A stretch of 64,000 nt of DNA from Algoriphagus aestuariicola (GCF_017254835.1 NZ_JAFKCW010000001.1:1167063-1231062), one strand, 5' to 3'. Counted from the stretch's first letter, positions 47,734 through 57,298 are shown. Notes: generated from the letters alone by a model not told the origin. Numbers and translations: made by a program.

Positions 47734-50700
47734 TTAGAAGTTGAGGTTTAATCCCATGGTATAGGTGGACATCTGAGGATACCATCCGCCATCACTGACA
47801 GGAGCCTCAGGGTCATACCCTTCATAAAAGTCGGTCACGGTAAACAGATTGCGACCACTGAGATAAACCCTCAAGTTTTGAACCTTGAGTTTTTTCAAAA
47901 TAGGTTCTGGAAAAGCATAACCCAGCTGCACGCTTTGAAGGCGTAAGTAAGAAGCGTCGCTCATCCAGAAACTGGAGTTCTGCTGGTTGTTGGTCTGGTT
48001 CCAGGCCAGTCTGGGGTACCGGGCATTGGGAGTTTCTGGTGTCCAGCGGTCTTTGTGCTGCTCTTGGATCGTGCCTCCTAGGTAGAAGGGCATAATTCCC
48101 TGACCAAACAAATAGCCGTCTGCTTGTCCCACTCCCTGAAAGAATATAGAGAGGTCAAAACCCTTGTAGCCACCATTGAGTTTTAGACCATAGGTGTATC
48201 TGGGAATGGGACTCCCGATGATGGCCAGGTCTTGATCATTGATTTTTCCGTCTTCGTTGAGGTCTTTGTATTTGATGTCACCGGGCGCGATCATGCCGAA
48301 TTGCGTAGCATGATTGTCCACTTCCTCCTGTGATTGGAAAAAGCCATCGGCAACGTAGCCAAAAAAAGATCCGATGGAGTGGCCTTCCCTGTTGACAGTC
48401 AATCCAGTGTTTTCTATACCCTTCAGATCGATGATCTCATTTTTCACATCGGAAAAATTGGCCATGATTCCGTAGCTGAACTCGCCTATTCTGTTCTGGT
48501 AGTTCAACATGATTTCGTAGCCCGTATTGAGTACTTCACCGGCATTTTGATAAGGCGCGGTCAGTCCCAGGGTGAGGGGAATGTTCAGTGTAAGCAAAAT
48601 ATCACTGGTTCGTCGCTGATAGTAGTCGAAGGTCACATCCAGCTTGCCCCACAGATTGGCATCTAACCCAAAATCGATGGTTTCCGAAGTCTCCCATTTG
48701 ATGTCTTCGTTGGCCATATTGTTCAGCGCAGCCCCGGGCGATATCACCCCGTCGAAGGTGTAGTCCTGTGCAGTTCCCCCCAGCGAAATAAACGCTGCGT
48801 AGGGATACAGTCCGATGTTTTGGTTTCCGAGTCGCCCCCAGGAAGCCCTGAACTTCAGCTCATCGATCACATTGCTCGTTCCGGCCATAAAAGCCTCCTC
48901 GGACATTCTCCACCCGGCAGAGAAAGACGGAAATAAGCTGGCGCGATTGCCGTCCGCAAACCTCGAGGATGCATCTCTTCTGAGGTTTGCTTCAAACAGG
49001 TAGCGCTCGTCAAAATTGTAGGTAGCACGTCCAAAAACAGACTGAAGAGCCCAATGGGTTGCCGATCCACCTGTTTGTTCGTTGAGCCGGTTTCCGGCAT
49101 TGATTTGCTGATAGTCCGGCAGAGGAAAGACTTCTCTGTAGGCTGAGATCCACTGGTTGGTTTGGTCTTCCTGCTGATAGCCACCGGTAAATCCTACCAT
49201 GTGAACGTCATTGAAGGTCTTGTTGAAGTTGATAAGTGCTCGGAAGTTATTGTACCATTCTCGGGTGTATTGCTCGGTCAATGAATTGCGCTGAGGGACA
49301 AAGAATGTAGGGGTCTCACCGTCCCGGGCATAGGTCTGGGTGATATTCGAAAAGCTTTTGATGTGTGGGTTCCACAGTTTCGGAGCGTACATAACCTCTG
49401 CTGACAGCCAGTCAGTGAAGTTGTAGTTTGCCCGGAAGTTGAGGATAGCATCAAGATTTTCCTCGACCCGCAAACCGCCGTCCTGGGCTCTAGCTAGCGG
49501 ATGGTCGCCATTCCACCCTTCTCCATAGCGGCCGTTTGATAGGACACCAACCTCATTTGCCGGGATTCTCCTCATCCAGTGAAAAACATAGGAAGTGCCG
49601 CTTGAGGGCTCTGTCTGGGTGGCTTTCCGCAAAAAGATGTCTGCAGACACCTTGAGCTTTTCTGTGACTTGAAGGTCAGAATTAAATCGTAAATTCAGTC
49701 GTTTAAAGCTGGTATTGGGGATGATACCATCTTGATCCAAATAGTTGAATGAACCCAGGATCTTGGCTTTTTCGCTTCCCGAATTGATACTGACATTGTG
49801 GCTTTGCATGAATGCGGAATTGGCCATAGTCAGCTCCTGCCAGTCGGTGTCCGGATATTGGTCGGAAGGCATCCCTGCTTGGTAGTCGGCCAGAAACTGC
49901 TCAGAATACTGCGGATCGTTGCCAATGTTTGTAAATGCCTCGTTAGCCAACAGCATGTGGTCCATTGCCCCGACGATTTCGGGCTGTCGGGTTGGCACTT
50001 GGACGCCTGCATACATGTTGTAGCTGACGCTTACTCCTTCTTTTGCTCTTTTTGTGGTAATTAGTACTACACCATTTGCAGCCCGAGAACCATAGATGGC
50101 TGCCGACGCTGCGTCCTTCAATACGGAGATGCTTTCGATTTCATTCGGGTCTACGTTGTTCATATTGGTTTCCACGCCATCGACCATAATGAGGGGATTC
50201 GAGTCTCCGAGCGTGCCGATTCCTCTGATTCGGATATTTCCGCCATCCTTTCCAGGTTGTCCGCTCCTCTGGGTGACGGTGACTCCCGGGGCTACCCCTT
50301 GGAGTACCATGGAGGACTGTCCGACAGGTTGGTTTACAATTTGGCCGGATGAAATAGCACTGACGGCGCCGGTCAGATTGACTTTCTTTTGGGTACCATA
50401 TCCCACTACTACGACTTCTTCTAGCGCCGATAGATTCTCCAGCATCGTAACGTTGATCTCGCTTTGATTGCCGACTTCGATCACCTGTTGTTCGTAGCCT
50501 ATAAAGGAGAAAACTAATACGCCGCCAACTGGCACATCCAGCGAATAGTTGCCGTCCACATCCGATACGGTCCCTTGGGTAGTGCCTTGGACGATAATCG
50601 TCACCCCTGGAATCGGAGCTCCAGATTGATCCTTGACCACCCCTGTTACTTGTATCCCGTCCTTCTGAGTAGAGACTGAAATAAAGGGTAGTTTCGGGTC

Positions 50701-51057
50701 TTCTTTTACATCTATGCCATTGTTTACCTGTCGGAATCTCAGGTTGGACTGGAGAGATACTTGTCGGAGAAAGTTTTCCACAGAGCCTGCCTTGCCCTGT
50801 AGATGGACTACTGTGGATGGATTGATGAGTGAGTTGTCGTACAAGAAACTGAAAGGAGTTTGCCTTTCGATGGATTTGAAGAACTGTCCTAAGGTGATGG
50901 ACTCTTGTTCAATTTTCACTTGCACTTCCTCGATCGATCTGTACTGCCCGCTAGCACTTGTGGCTAACACGAAGTTTAGGGCCATCAGCTGTATTATGAA
51001 GCCATACAAGAAGTACTTGGACAACATGTATATTGTCTTTTGTAAGTTTAATTGCAT
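47734..51057 (-). CDS. susC: SusC/RagA family TonB-dependent transporter with STN domain
   Basis: 1107 residues. After the signal (to ~residue 37, ATSASGQ), an STN domain (about 46-118) that contacts an anti-sigma factor, a CarboxypepD-like domain (137-205), a TonB-box-like EEVVVVGYGTQKK (213-225) and a plug (IRIRGIGTLGDSNPLIMVDGVE) precede the beta-barrel ending ...YTMGLNLNF. The STN domain and the adjacent sigma/FecR pair show that substrate binding at the surface controls transcription. Substrate unknown: no glycoside hydrolase is linked. Confidence 0.95.
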   Translation of the reverse strand: MQLNLQKTIYMLSKYFLYGFIIQLMALNFVLATSASGQYRSIEEVQVKIEQESITLGQFFKSIERQTPFSFLYDNSLINPSTVVHLQGKAGSVENFLRQVSLQSNLRFRQVNNGIDVKEDPKLPFISVSTQKDGIQVTGVVKDQSGAPIPGVTIIVQGTTQGTVSDVDGNYSLDVPVGGVLVFSFIGYEQQVIEVGNQSEINVTMLENLSALEEVVVVGYGTQKKVNLTGAVSAISSGQIVNQPVGQSSMVLQGVAPGVTVTQRSGQPGKDGGNIRIRGIGTLGDSNPLIMVDGVETNMNNVDPNEIESISVLKDAASAAIYGSRAANGVVLITTKRAKEGVSVSYNMYAGVQVPTRQPEIVGAMDHMLLANEAFTNIGNDPQYSEQFLADYQAGMPSDQYPDTDWQELTMANSAFMQSHNVSINSGSEKAKILGSFNYLDQDGIIPNTSFKRLNLRFNSDLQVTEKLKVSADIFLRKATQTEPSSGTSYVFHWMRRIPANEVGVLSNGRYGEGWNGDHPLARAQDGGLRVEENLDAILNFRANYNFTDWLSAEVMYAPKLWNPHIKSFSNITQTYARDGETPTFFVPQRNSLTEQYTREWYNNFRALINFNKTFNDVHMVGFTGGYQQEDQTNQWISAYREVFPLPDYQQINAGNRLNEQTGGSATHWALQSVFGRATYNFDERYLFEANLRRDASSRFADGNRASLFPSFSAGWRMSEEAFMAGTSNVIDELKFRASWGRLGNQNIGLYPYAAFISLGGTAQDYTFDGVISPGAALNNMANEDIKWETSETIDFGLDANLWGKLDVTFDYYQRRTSDILLTLNIPLTLGLTAPYQNAGEVLNTGYEIMLNYQNRIGEFSYGIMANFSDVKNEIIDLKGIENTGLTVNREGHSIGSFFGYVADGFFQSQEEVDNHATQFGMIAPGDIKYKDLNEDGKINDQDLAIIGSPIPRYTYGLKLNGGYKGFDLSIFFQGVGQADGYLFGQGIMPFYLGGTIQEQHKDRWTPETPNARYPRLAWNQTNNQQNSSFWMSDASYLRLQSVQLGYAFPEPILKKLKVQNLRVYLSGRNLFTVTDFYEGYDPEAPVSDGGWYPQMSTYTMGLNLNF

Positions 51058-51148
51058 AATTTTGAGTGGTTTATTGAAAATTTCATTAAACTAGGTCTGG
51101 TGGGTTTTTCCTATTCCCCAATAGATTATCCACCCCCAGACTGCAACT

Positions 51149-51176
51149 AAAGCCAACTGGTTTTCCAGTTGGCTTT
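51149..51176. terminator. Perfect 12-bp hairpin between FecR and susC
   Basis: AAAGCCAACTGG (51149-51160), loop TTTT, CCAGTTGGCTTT (51165-51176). It lies 49 bp past the fecR stop and ~90 bp before susC, where it can uncouple regulator and transporter transcription. Confidence 0.6.
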
Positions 51177-51224
51177 TCTGTTAAGAATCATCTATGTAGC
51201 TAGAAGTCATGTGTAGATGGGTTA

Positions 51225-52265
51225 TTAGTTGAAAATTAGTTTGACTGTCTTGTGGTCTATGCTATAGGTGAAGTTTTCGATATTGGACATGCTCTTCAAT
51301 ACATTGTCGAGCGTTTGGTTTTCAAACTTTCCGTTGAATTGCCACTCTCTGTCGGGACGACCCACCAGGGTGATCTCCACACCGTACCACCCTTCTAGGT
51401 CTTCCTTCACCTCGCCGAGGGTGGATCTGTTGAAAATCAATTTTCCAAACCGCCAACCCAATACCTGATCCTGAGAAAATGAAGTGACTTTGGATTCTCC
51501 GGTGGTTTTTTTATAAGTAAGCTCCTGCCCAGGATCGAGATACACGTACCTGCTATCCTGTGTGCCTATTACCGAGACTTTTCCGGTTACCAGTGCGACG
51601 TGGATTTCATTTCTGTGTGTGATGTTGATATTGAAAGTGGTGCCAAGAGCAGTGGTGATCAAATCGTCGGATAAAACCTGGAAGGGTTGCTCTGGATTTT
51701 CGCTGACCTCAAAAAATCCCTCTCCTTTTAGTTTTACCAATCGAACGGTAGAATCAAACGTCTCAGGGTATTCCAGACTGCTTCCTGAATTGAGCCAGAC
51801 AATGGTCTGATCGGGAAGTCTGAAATTGAGCTTTTCGCCAGCGTTGGTGGATTTAGTCACCCAGCGAGCACTTGTCTGGGTGGGTTGTTCTTGATTTCTG
51901 GTGCCAACTTTTAGAAGAAGAGTGGAGAGCAGCGCTACGCCAACCAGTATTGCCGCAACGCGTGAAAACTGCCAAATACCTTTCGTGCCGGAGGATGACT
52001 CTGGCCGCAAACTGTGGGAAGCGATAAGCTTTTCGGCCTTTGTCTCCCGGAGAATGCTGTTTAGTACTTCTCTTTTGGTGGCCTCGGACGCAGATTTGGA
52101 GGGGAATTGCAAGCCTAGAATTGCCTCCCGAGCCAGCTTCACATCCCCAATCCGGCCTGGATTGGCTTCCATCCAGCTTTTCCAAAAGGTGGACAGTTCA
52201 TGGTCGGGGTTTTTTACCCACCTGATGAATTCTAGATTTTCCAGCAGGTCGTTGATTTGACTCAT
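51225..52265 (-). CDS. FecR family anti-sigma factor
   Basis: 346 residues. N-terminal cytoplasmic part with the conserved WxxWxxxNP-like segment (FWKSWMEANPGRIGDVKLA), a single membrane helix at ~93-115 (FSRVAAILVGVALLSTLLLK), then the periplasmic FecR domain (NAGEKLNFRLPDQTIVWLNSGSSLEYP; GEGFFEV; VSVIGTQDSRYVYLDPGQELTY) and a C-terminal DUF4974 domain (ILGW-like GWRFGKLIFNRSTLGEVKEDLEGWYGVE). It passes the SusC STN signal to the sigma factor 140 bp upstream. Confidence 0.93.
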   Translation of the reverse strand: MSQINDLLENLEFIRWVKNPDHELSTFWKSWMEANPGRIGDVKLAREAILGLQFPSKSASEATKREVLNSILRETKAEKLIASHSLRPESSSGTKGIWQFSRVAAILVGVALLSTLLLKVGTRNQEQPTQTSARWVTKSTNAGEKLNFRLPDQTIVWLNSGSSLEYPETFDSTVRLVKLKGEGFFEVSENPEQPFQVLSDDLITTALGTTFNINITHRNEIHVALVTGKVSVIGTQDSRYVYLDPGQELTYKKTTGESKVTSFSQDQVLGWRFGKLIFNRSTLGEVKEDLEGWYGVEITLVGRPDREWQFNGKFENQTLDNVLKSMSNIENFTYSIDHKTVKLIFN

Positions 52266-52405
52266 TCAGACTAGTGTTAAAAATTGGCTACACTAGATAA
52301 AGGAGGAGAAGGTCAAAACAACGCCAAAAAATATTGACTATTTTTTATAAATGTCGAAATATTCAAGATGCTGGAGACTGGAAGGTGGCGGTAATTATGG
52401 TTAAG

Positions 52406-53047
52406 TCAATGAAAAGGCAGAATAAAAGCAGGTAGAAATCCCAAGGTGTCTCGAAGGCACTTTAGCCCTTTGTAGACCAAATCCCTCGCGGACTTGGCAT
52501 CAGAGAGCTCCATCAACTCCGATACTTGCTGATAGGACATGCCCTCGTAAAAGACGTAGTAAATGGCTTCTCTTTTTCTTGGGGACAGCGTTCTGATCGC
52601 GGCGTTGATTTCTTCTGTTTTCTCCCGGTCAATCTGCTTGTCGATTAGCGTCTGCTCATGGGAAAATGTGATCTCAAAACTTTGCCGCATATCTAGGTTC
52701 TCCCTGAGATTTGCCCAGTTTTTAACCTCTCGAAAAATCCTTCTTTTTAGGCATTTGAATAGATAGAACTTAATGGAGTCGGTATCTCCCAGAGAACTAC
52801 TGTTTTTTTTTAGATCCAAAAATATATCGTGAATGGCATCTTTGATCAGATCTTCGTCGCTGTTGATCCGCAGTCCATAGCTGTATAGACTGTCAAAGAA
52901 TCTCTCATAGATGAGGATGAAAGCGGAGTTGTTGCCAGACTTGAATGCAGCCCACAAGTCTCTTTCCTCGGCAAGCGGTATTGCTTCCTGTTTTTCAACA
53001 ATGTTAGTCTCCCGCGCTAGCGTGGGATTTGTCAGGTTATCAATCAT
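52406..53047 (-). CDS. ECF RNA polymerase sigma-70 factor (FecI-like)
   Basis: 213 residues from the ATG at 53047 (MIDNLTNPTLARE); a TTG seven codons earlier is less likely. Region 2 is seen as DLWAAFKSGNNSAFILIYERFFDSLYSYG...DLIKDAIHDIFLDL and region 4 as IRTLSPRKREAIYYVFYEGMSYQQVSELMELS. It should direct RNA polymerase to the susCD promoter when released by FecR. First gene of the locus; the region upstream holds repeat copy B rather than other genes. Confidence 0.93.
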   Translation of the reverse strand: MIDNLTNPTLARETNIVEKQEAIPLAEERDLWAAFKSGNNSAFILIYERFFDSLYSYGLRINSDEDLIKDAIHDIFLDLKKNSSSLGDTDSIKFYLFKCLKRRIFREVKNWANLRENLDMRQSFEITFSHEQTLIDKQIDREKTEEINAAIRTLSPRKREAIYYVFYEGMSYQQVSELMELSDAKSARDLVYKGLKCLRDTLGFLPAFILPFH

Positions 53048-54045
53048 TTGGGCCTCTTGTAGATTCAATAAAGGGATTTTTTTCCAATAAAATGCATGTT
53101 GAAAAGCTTTATGAAAATCAAACAGTATCCGTGAACTTGAATATTCAAATTTTCTTTAGACGTTTTCGCCAAGAGCTTTCAACTTCACACGGCCATACAT
53201 TCAATCCGCTTTATTTTTCTGTTCTGCCGAGTCTAAAACAGTGCAAAACCACACCCGGATCGCGCTCCGTTCCTACCTTTTTCAAATGACAGCTTACTTT
53301 GCCGCAGTCTTGGATAGGTTTACTACTCCCCGCGATCACAGTCTCACTTTATTTTCCTTCACCCATTCCCGACAGATCTGGGAATGGGGCGGTCATTCAG
53401 CTCGACAGTGATCCAGTCCTCAATCCCCACCTCCAGCACTTTTCCCTTCCCTTCCCTTCTAGCGTTGGTGCGGTTAAAGAGCTTTCGGTTTCCCACGGCC
53501 ACACATTCCATTCGCTAAAATTTCTTTAAGCCAAAACAGTGGCTCCAAAGAAATCCGCTCTTGGAAAAAGTGGCCCAATCCTCCTTTAGGGGGGCAAGCC
53601 ATTTTTCGCTTTTCTGCTCCTTCCGTCTGGGAGCGTTTTTCTTCCAAGTGGGTTTTCTGATCCGTTCCGGTTTTTTTTTCTGGTGTCAATTCCGTCCAAC
53701 CAAGCAAAGGTGAAAACCTGATGCTGGAATCGTCAAAAATCCGCTTCGCCCTTCCGCAAAATGACGGTTTCCTACGGACTGCCTCCGACATTTTTCTTCA
53801 GGTTTTTGCCATATCCATCTCCAGCTTTTCCAGAAAACGCTTGTCGGTCGGTACCTCAACACCAGTGGATTAAAAAAAATGTCACTACTCAGCCAAATAT
53901 CCCCACTCTCCCAGAAAAACCAAGCTACCCTGACTCCAGGGAAAAGCTCTGGATTTGTCGGGTCGATGTTCCTTACATCCTTGGATATGATGGGGGATTC
54001 TTTGGCTCTAGCTGGCTCTTTTTCAACACTTAAAACACCATCAAA
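53048..54045. other. ~1-kb gene-free interval containing repeat copy B
   Basis: No frame of convincing composition in either direction. It contains a partial third repeat copy near 53170-53215 (AGAGCTTTC...CACGGCCATACATTC), copy B at 53270-53575 and unassigned GC-mixed DNA up to the ArdC-like gene. Confidence 0.45.
53270..53575 (+). repeat. ~300-bp imperfect direct repeat, copy B
   Basis: Same order of blocks as 42060-42370, including TCTTGGATAGGTTTACTACT, CCCCGCGATCACAG, CATTCCCGACAG and TCCACCTCCAGCACTTTTCC. The two copies are in the same orientation about 11.2 kb apart and bracket the sigma/FecR/SusCD/FAD genes. Confidence 0.7.
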
Positions 54046-54951
54046 ATGACAGCTTGGGAAAACTTTAACAAACTAGCGGAAACCGTCACCAACGAAATCA
54101 TCGAAGGTATCCAAAATGAAAACCTCACATGGGAGCAAGTCTGGAATCCGAAAAATGTACCTAAGAACTTTGCATCAAACCGTCCTTATCTAGGCTTCAA
54201 TGCGCTATGGCTTGCCTGGGTGACAATCTCCAAGAAATTCAGCCATCCCTACTTTCTTACCTTTAAACAAGCAAAACAGCTGGGAGGAAATGTCATCAAA
54301 GATCAAAAGGGGACAAAGGTAGTTTTCTGGAAGATCTCCAAATTCGTCAAAGGGCAAAATACCAACGAAGCCGGAGAAGACGAAGATGTCTACCGTCGGA
54401 AATTCACCCCTTTTATCTGGACGGTCTTCAATATCGACCAAATCGAAGGAATTGATTTTTCTTTCATAGAAACAGCAGAGCGGGTATTTTCACCCATCGA
54501 AAGCTGTGAACACATCATCTCAGGATTTAGCGATTGCCCAAAAATTGTCCACGAAGGTGACGATGCCTTTTACCATCCTGTCATGGACTATATCAATATG
54601 CCAAACAAAGAATCCTTCAAAGGAGACGAGCAGTACTATTCTGTTCTTTTTCATGAGGCAGTCCATTCAACTGGCCACACCAGCAGATTAGGTCGTTTTG
54701 CTGAAAGACCGGCTTTGGTAGGTTTTGGCTCAGTGGAATATTCAAAAGAAGAATTAATCGCGGAAATGGGAGCAAGTTTCCTAAATGCCTATACAGGAAT
54801 CAAAGATACCAACTTCAAAAATTCTTTGGCCTACTTGAAAGGGTGGATGAAGCCATTAAAAGACGATCCAAAAATGCTGATCTATGCCGCCCAGAAAGCA
54901 CATAAAGCAGCAAATTACATTCTAGGAATTGAATCAGAAGGGGAGGGGTAA
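54046..54951 (+). CDS. ArdC-like ssDNA-binding/zincin protein
   Basis: 301 residues. The N-terminal ArdC domain (1-~130: NEIIEGIQNENLTWEQVWN; NRPYLGFNALWLAW; YFLTFKQAKQLGGNVIKDQKGTKVVFWK) is followed by a metallopeptidase-like domain with HEAVH (203-207) and STGHTSRLGR and a downstream Glu (EELIAEMGASF). ArdC proteins are usually on plasmids and conjugative elements, where they protect entering single-stranded DNA from restriction. Here no mobilisation or transfer gene is adjacent, so it may be a remnant of a mobile element. A terminator overlaps its stop. Confidence 0.9.
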   Translation: MTAWENFNKLAETVTNEIIEGIQNENLTWEQVWNPKNVPKNFASNRPYLGFNALWLAWVTISKKFSHPYFLTFKQAKQLGGNVIKDQKGTKVVFWKISKFVKGQNTNEAGEDEDVYRRKFTPFIWTVFNIDQIEGIDFSFIETAERVFSPIESCEHIISGFSDCPKIVHEGDDAFYHPVMDYINMPNKESFKGDEQYYSVLFHEAVHSTGHTSRLGRFAERPALVGFGSVEYSKEELIAEMGASFLNAYTGIKDTNFKNSLAYLKGWMKPLKDDPKMLIYAAQKAHKAANYILGIESEGEG

Positions 54952-54966
54952 TTCCTCCTTTTTTTT
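54942..54966 (+). terminator. Intrinsic terminator of the ArdC-like gene
   Basis: GGAGG (54942-54946) and CCTCC (54954-54958) flank the TAA stop and are followed by eight T. Short stem but a strong T-run. Confidence 0.55.
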
Positions 54967-55021
54967 GGCATCTAAGATTTCGTAAATTCAACATTGATAA
55001 TCCTAAACCGTTAAGCCTAGA

Positions 55022-55207
55022 ATGATAAACTCTTTGCTGACTGTAGCCTTTTTTCTTGGAGTTGGATTTTTACTTTCCCTGATCCAGGGTGCTCATTTGA
55101 AAAAGCCCTTCCTTTCGACAATGGGCTTTCGGCTGGTTAGTTTCGCTTCGTTCTGCTTTTTTCTGCTCGGATCTTTTGCTTCGTTGAAGTTCCTTTTCGG
55201 GTTCTAG
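55022..55207 (+). CDS. Small two-helix membrane protein
   Basis: 61 residues with two hydrophobic helices (LLTVAFFLGVGFLLSLIQGA and FASFCFFLLGSFASLKFLF) joined by a short basic loop. ATG at 55022. Unknown function. It converges on the equally small membrane-protein gene on the other strand, and the tetranucleotide CTAG at 55204-55207 supplies both stop codons. Confidence 0.5.
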   Translation: MINSLLTVAFFLGVGFLLSLIQGAHLKKPFLSTMGFRLVSFASFCFFLLGSFASLKFLFGF

Positions 55208-55404
55208 AGTTTATCGAGGATTTCCCGAATCAGCCGCTCTTTGTCCAGTTCTTTTTTTCTTTTTGACCGCAAGCTTAGCACGTAAAGAATCCAAATCCCC
55301 CAAGCTACCGCAAAAAGAGGAAAAGGGTTTTCCGCACCCAACGCACCGATCATCGCAATGAAGCTTATGAACACGGTTCCCAAAAATTTGATTACTGACC
55401 ACAT
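55204..55404 (-). CDS. Small two-helix membrane protein
   Basis: 66 residues: helices VIKFLGTVFISFIAMIGALG and FPLFAVAWGIWILYVLSL followed by a strongly charged tail (RSKRKKELDKERLIREILDKL) that should lie in the cytoplasm. The layout is that of a genuine small inner-membrane protein. Function unknown. Confidence 0.6.
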   Translation of the reverse strand: MWSVIKFLGTVFISFIAMIGALGAENPFPLFAVAWGIWILYVLSLRSKRKKELDKERLIREILDKL

Positions 55405-55788
55405 ATTCAGATGGTTTTGTGAATAACTAATATACTCATTAACGGGTAATAGCCGAAACCGTTGTCTTTTTAAAGAGTAAATAAGTAAAGATGTTTTTAT
55501 ATAAAAAATAGAATGTGTTTTAGATGAATGAAAAAGTTTGATGGTCTTAAAAATTTTGCTTTCTTAAGCTTCTATCAAAATCGAAAATCGTAATTCAATA
55601 TCCAGAAACGTAAGAAGCTCAAATTAAAGCTGCAGTGTCATTTGGAAAAATTTGATTTGATTGAATTCATATTTGTTTATTAATATCTCATTCAAAATAT
55701 ACTTTTCCCATTTTTTCATGCTGCTTCTGTTCTATAAAGCTATAAGTTACAGTCAGTAGTTTGTTTTTCCTGCCTATAAAAATCTCTT
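55405..55788. other. AT-rich gene-free interval
   Basis: 384 bp, strongly AT-rich, between the small membrane-protein gene and the end of the AraC gene. No open frame or strong hairpin that I can support. Confidence 0.4.
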
Positions 55789-56658
55789 CTACCCCAAACG
55801 ATTTCGGTATTCAGTGGGAGTAAACCCCAATATTTTTTTTACATATCGAGTGAAAAAAGACCGGCTGGAAAATCCCATTTCATCAGAAATCTCTGCAATA
55901 TTCAATTTTTCATTCTGCAGCATTCGGACAATTCGCTCTCGCGTAAACCTTTGAATCCATTCCGAAGCGGTGACACCAGAGTTTTGCTTGGAAATGGCAT
56001 TCAGATATTTGGCGGTGATATTGAGCTGATTGGCATAAAACTGAACTTCTCGCTCTGTCATGCAATTATCCTCAATCAACTGCCTGAATCTTTCATAGAG
56101 CGTTCCGGTTTGTAAACTGCGTTTCCTGCGTTCATATTCATTGACGAATGTATGCCACATTTCGAAAATGAAAAGTCGCATTTGAAGTTTTAAAGCTTCT
56201 TCATAAAAGTGATGTCCCTTGTCCTGGAACTTAGCATTCAGCAATTGGAAATTGGTTAAAATGCGTTTCCGGTCCTTCTTATCATTCAGTGCTTTAACAG
56301 GGTATTGTCTGGAATGCAAGGCGGCATCAATCCCCCAGTTTTGGTCTGGGATATTAGAATTAAGAAAATGATTTTCTACGAGTAGAACCGTGGCATTGAA
56401 CCTCTTTGAAAATTGTAAATCAGCCAAATTACTTCTTGCAAACCAAAATAAAAATTCACCTCCCTTGCAACTCTGATTTAAATCATTGAATTTAAAATCA
56501 ACCCTACCCCGATGACAAAGTAAATGGGTATGGTAATTTAAGCCAAAGTCACTTGGAAGATCTTCTCTCTTATATACTTTTAGCATGATAATGCGCTGAG
56601 GTCTATCTACTTTTTGATTTCCCTGATTCATGGTCACAAGATAAGTGATATTTGACAT
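55789..56658 (-). CDS. AraC family transcriptional regulator
   Basis: 289 residues. An N-terminal cupin-like sensor (LNYHTHLLCHRGRVDFKFND) precedes two helix-turn-helix motifs at the C-terminus (VRMLQNEKLNIAEISDEMGF; SSRSFFTRYVKKILGFTPTEYR). Divergently transcribed from the acetyltransferase gene with a 78-bp gap, so it probably controls the whole oxidoreductase run downstream in answer to a small molecule. Inducer unknown. Confidence 0.9.
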   Translation of the reverse strand: MSNITYLVTMNQGNQKVDRPQRIIMLKVYKREDLPSDFGLNYHTHLLCHRGRVDFKFNDLNQSCKGGEFLFWFARSNLADLQFSKRFNATVLLVENHFLNSNIPDQNWGIDAALHSRQYPVKALNDKKDRKRILTNFQLLNAKFQDKGHHFYEEALKLQMRLFIFEMWHTFVNEYERRKRSLQTGTLYERFRQLIEDNCMTEREVQFYANQLNITAKYLNAISKQNSGVTASEWIQRFTRERIVRMLQNEKLNIAEISDEMGFSSRSFFTRYVKKILGFTPTEYRNRLG

Positions 56659-56736
56659 TAGTCAGGTGATTCGTGTAACAAATGTATTTTGTAGACACTT
56701 TAAATTTGCAAGGTCAACCTAAAGCAACTCAAGAGC

Positions 56737-57297
56737 ATGGAATCAAAAACTGTCTTTCAAAGATTAGTACACGGAGAAGCAATTTCACCCAACGATCCGG
56801 ATGCCCCGAAATTGAGGGAAGCTTCATATAAAACAAAAGAGCTATTGCTCCAGATGAACAATACATCCGATCCTGCAGAAATCAGAAAATTTTTGAGCCG
56901 AATAACAAGTAGCGAAATTGATGAAAGTGTTACTGTCTTTACTCCGCTTTATATCAATTATGGGAAGAATATCAAAATAGGTAAAAACGTATTCATCAAT
57001 TTTGATTGCACCTTTTTGGATTTGGGAGGGATAATCCTCGAAGACAATGTAATGCTAGCCCCTAAAGTATGTCTTCTTTCTGAAGCTCATCCTATCTCCC
57101 CAAAGGAGAGGCTAACACTCACATCTGGGAAAATCCATCTTAAGAAGAATGTTTGGATTGGCGCAAATGCTACGATTTTGCAAGGTGTGACCATTGGGGA
57201 AAATTCAGTTGTTGCAGCAGGTTCGGTTGTTTCCAAAGATGTACCGAACAATGTTGTAGTAGGTGGAATACCTGCAAAAGTTATCAAAGAAATTTAA
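56737..57297 (+). CDS. Maltose/galactoside O-acetyltransferase-like protein
   Basis: 186 residues. The left-handed beta-helix hexapeptide repeats run from ~70 ([33 protein letters not shown]) to the end ([20 protein letters not shown]), with catalytic His118 in LLSEAHPIS and the N-terminal helical Mac domain. It transfers acetyl from acetyl-CoA to a sugar or related acceptor as a trimer. First gene opposite the AraC regulator; the cupin gene starts 1 bp after its stop. Confidence 0.9.
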   Translation: MESKTVFQRLVHGEAISPNDPDAPKLREASYKTKELLLQMNNTSDPAEIRKFLSRITSSEIDESVTVFTPLYINYGKNIKIGKNVFINFDCTFLDLGGIILEDNVMLAPKVCLLSEAHPISPKERLTLTSGKIHLKKNVWIGANATILQGVTIGENSVVAAGSVVSKDVPNNVVVGGIPAKVIKEI

Positions 57298-57298
57298 A

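Noticed and set aside
53761-54033. 90-codon plus-strand frame upstream of the ArdC-like gene
   Set aside because: Low-complexity, Pro/Phe-rich, no motif; probably random.
56701-56708. TAAATTTG as a Bacteroidota -7 promoter box for the acetyltransferase
   Set aside because: The sequence fits TAnnTTTG, but no TTTG at the -33 distance could be found; not strong enough to list. The same holds for TAGATTTG at 2150.
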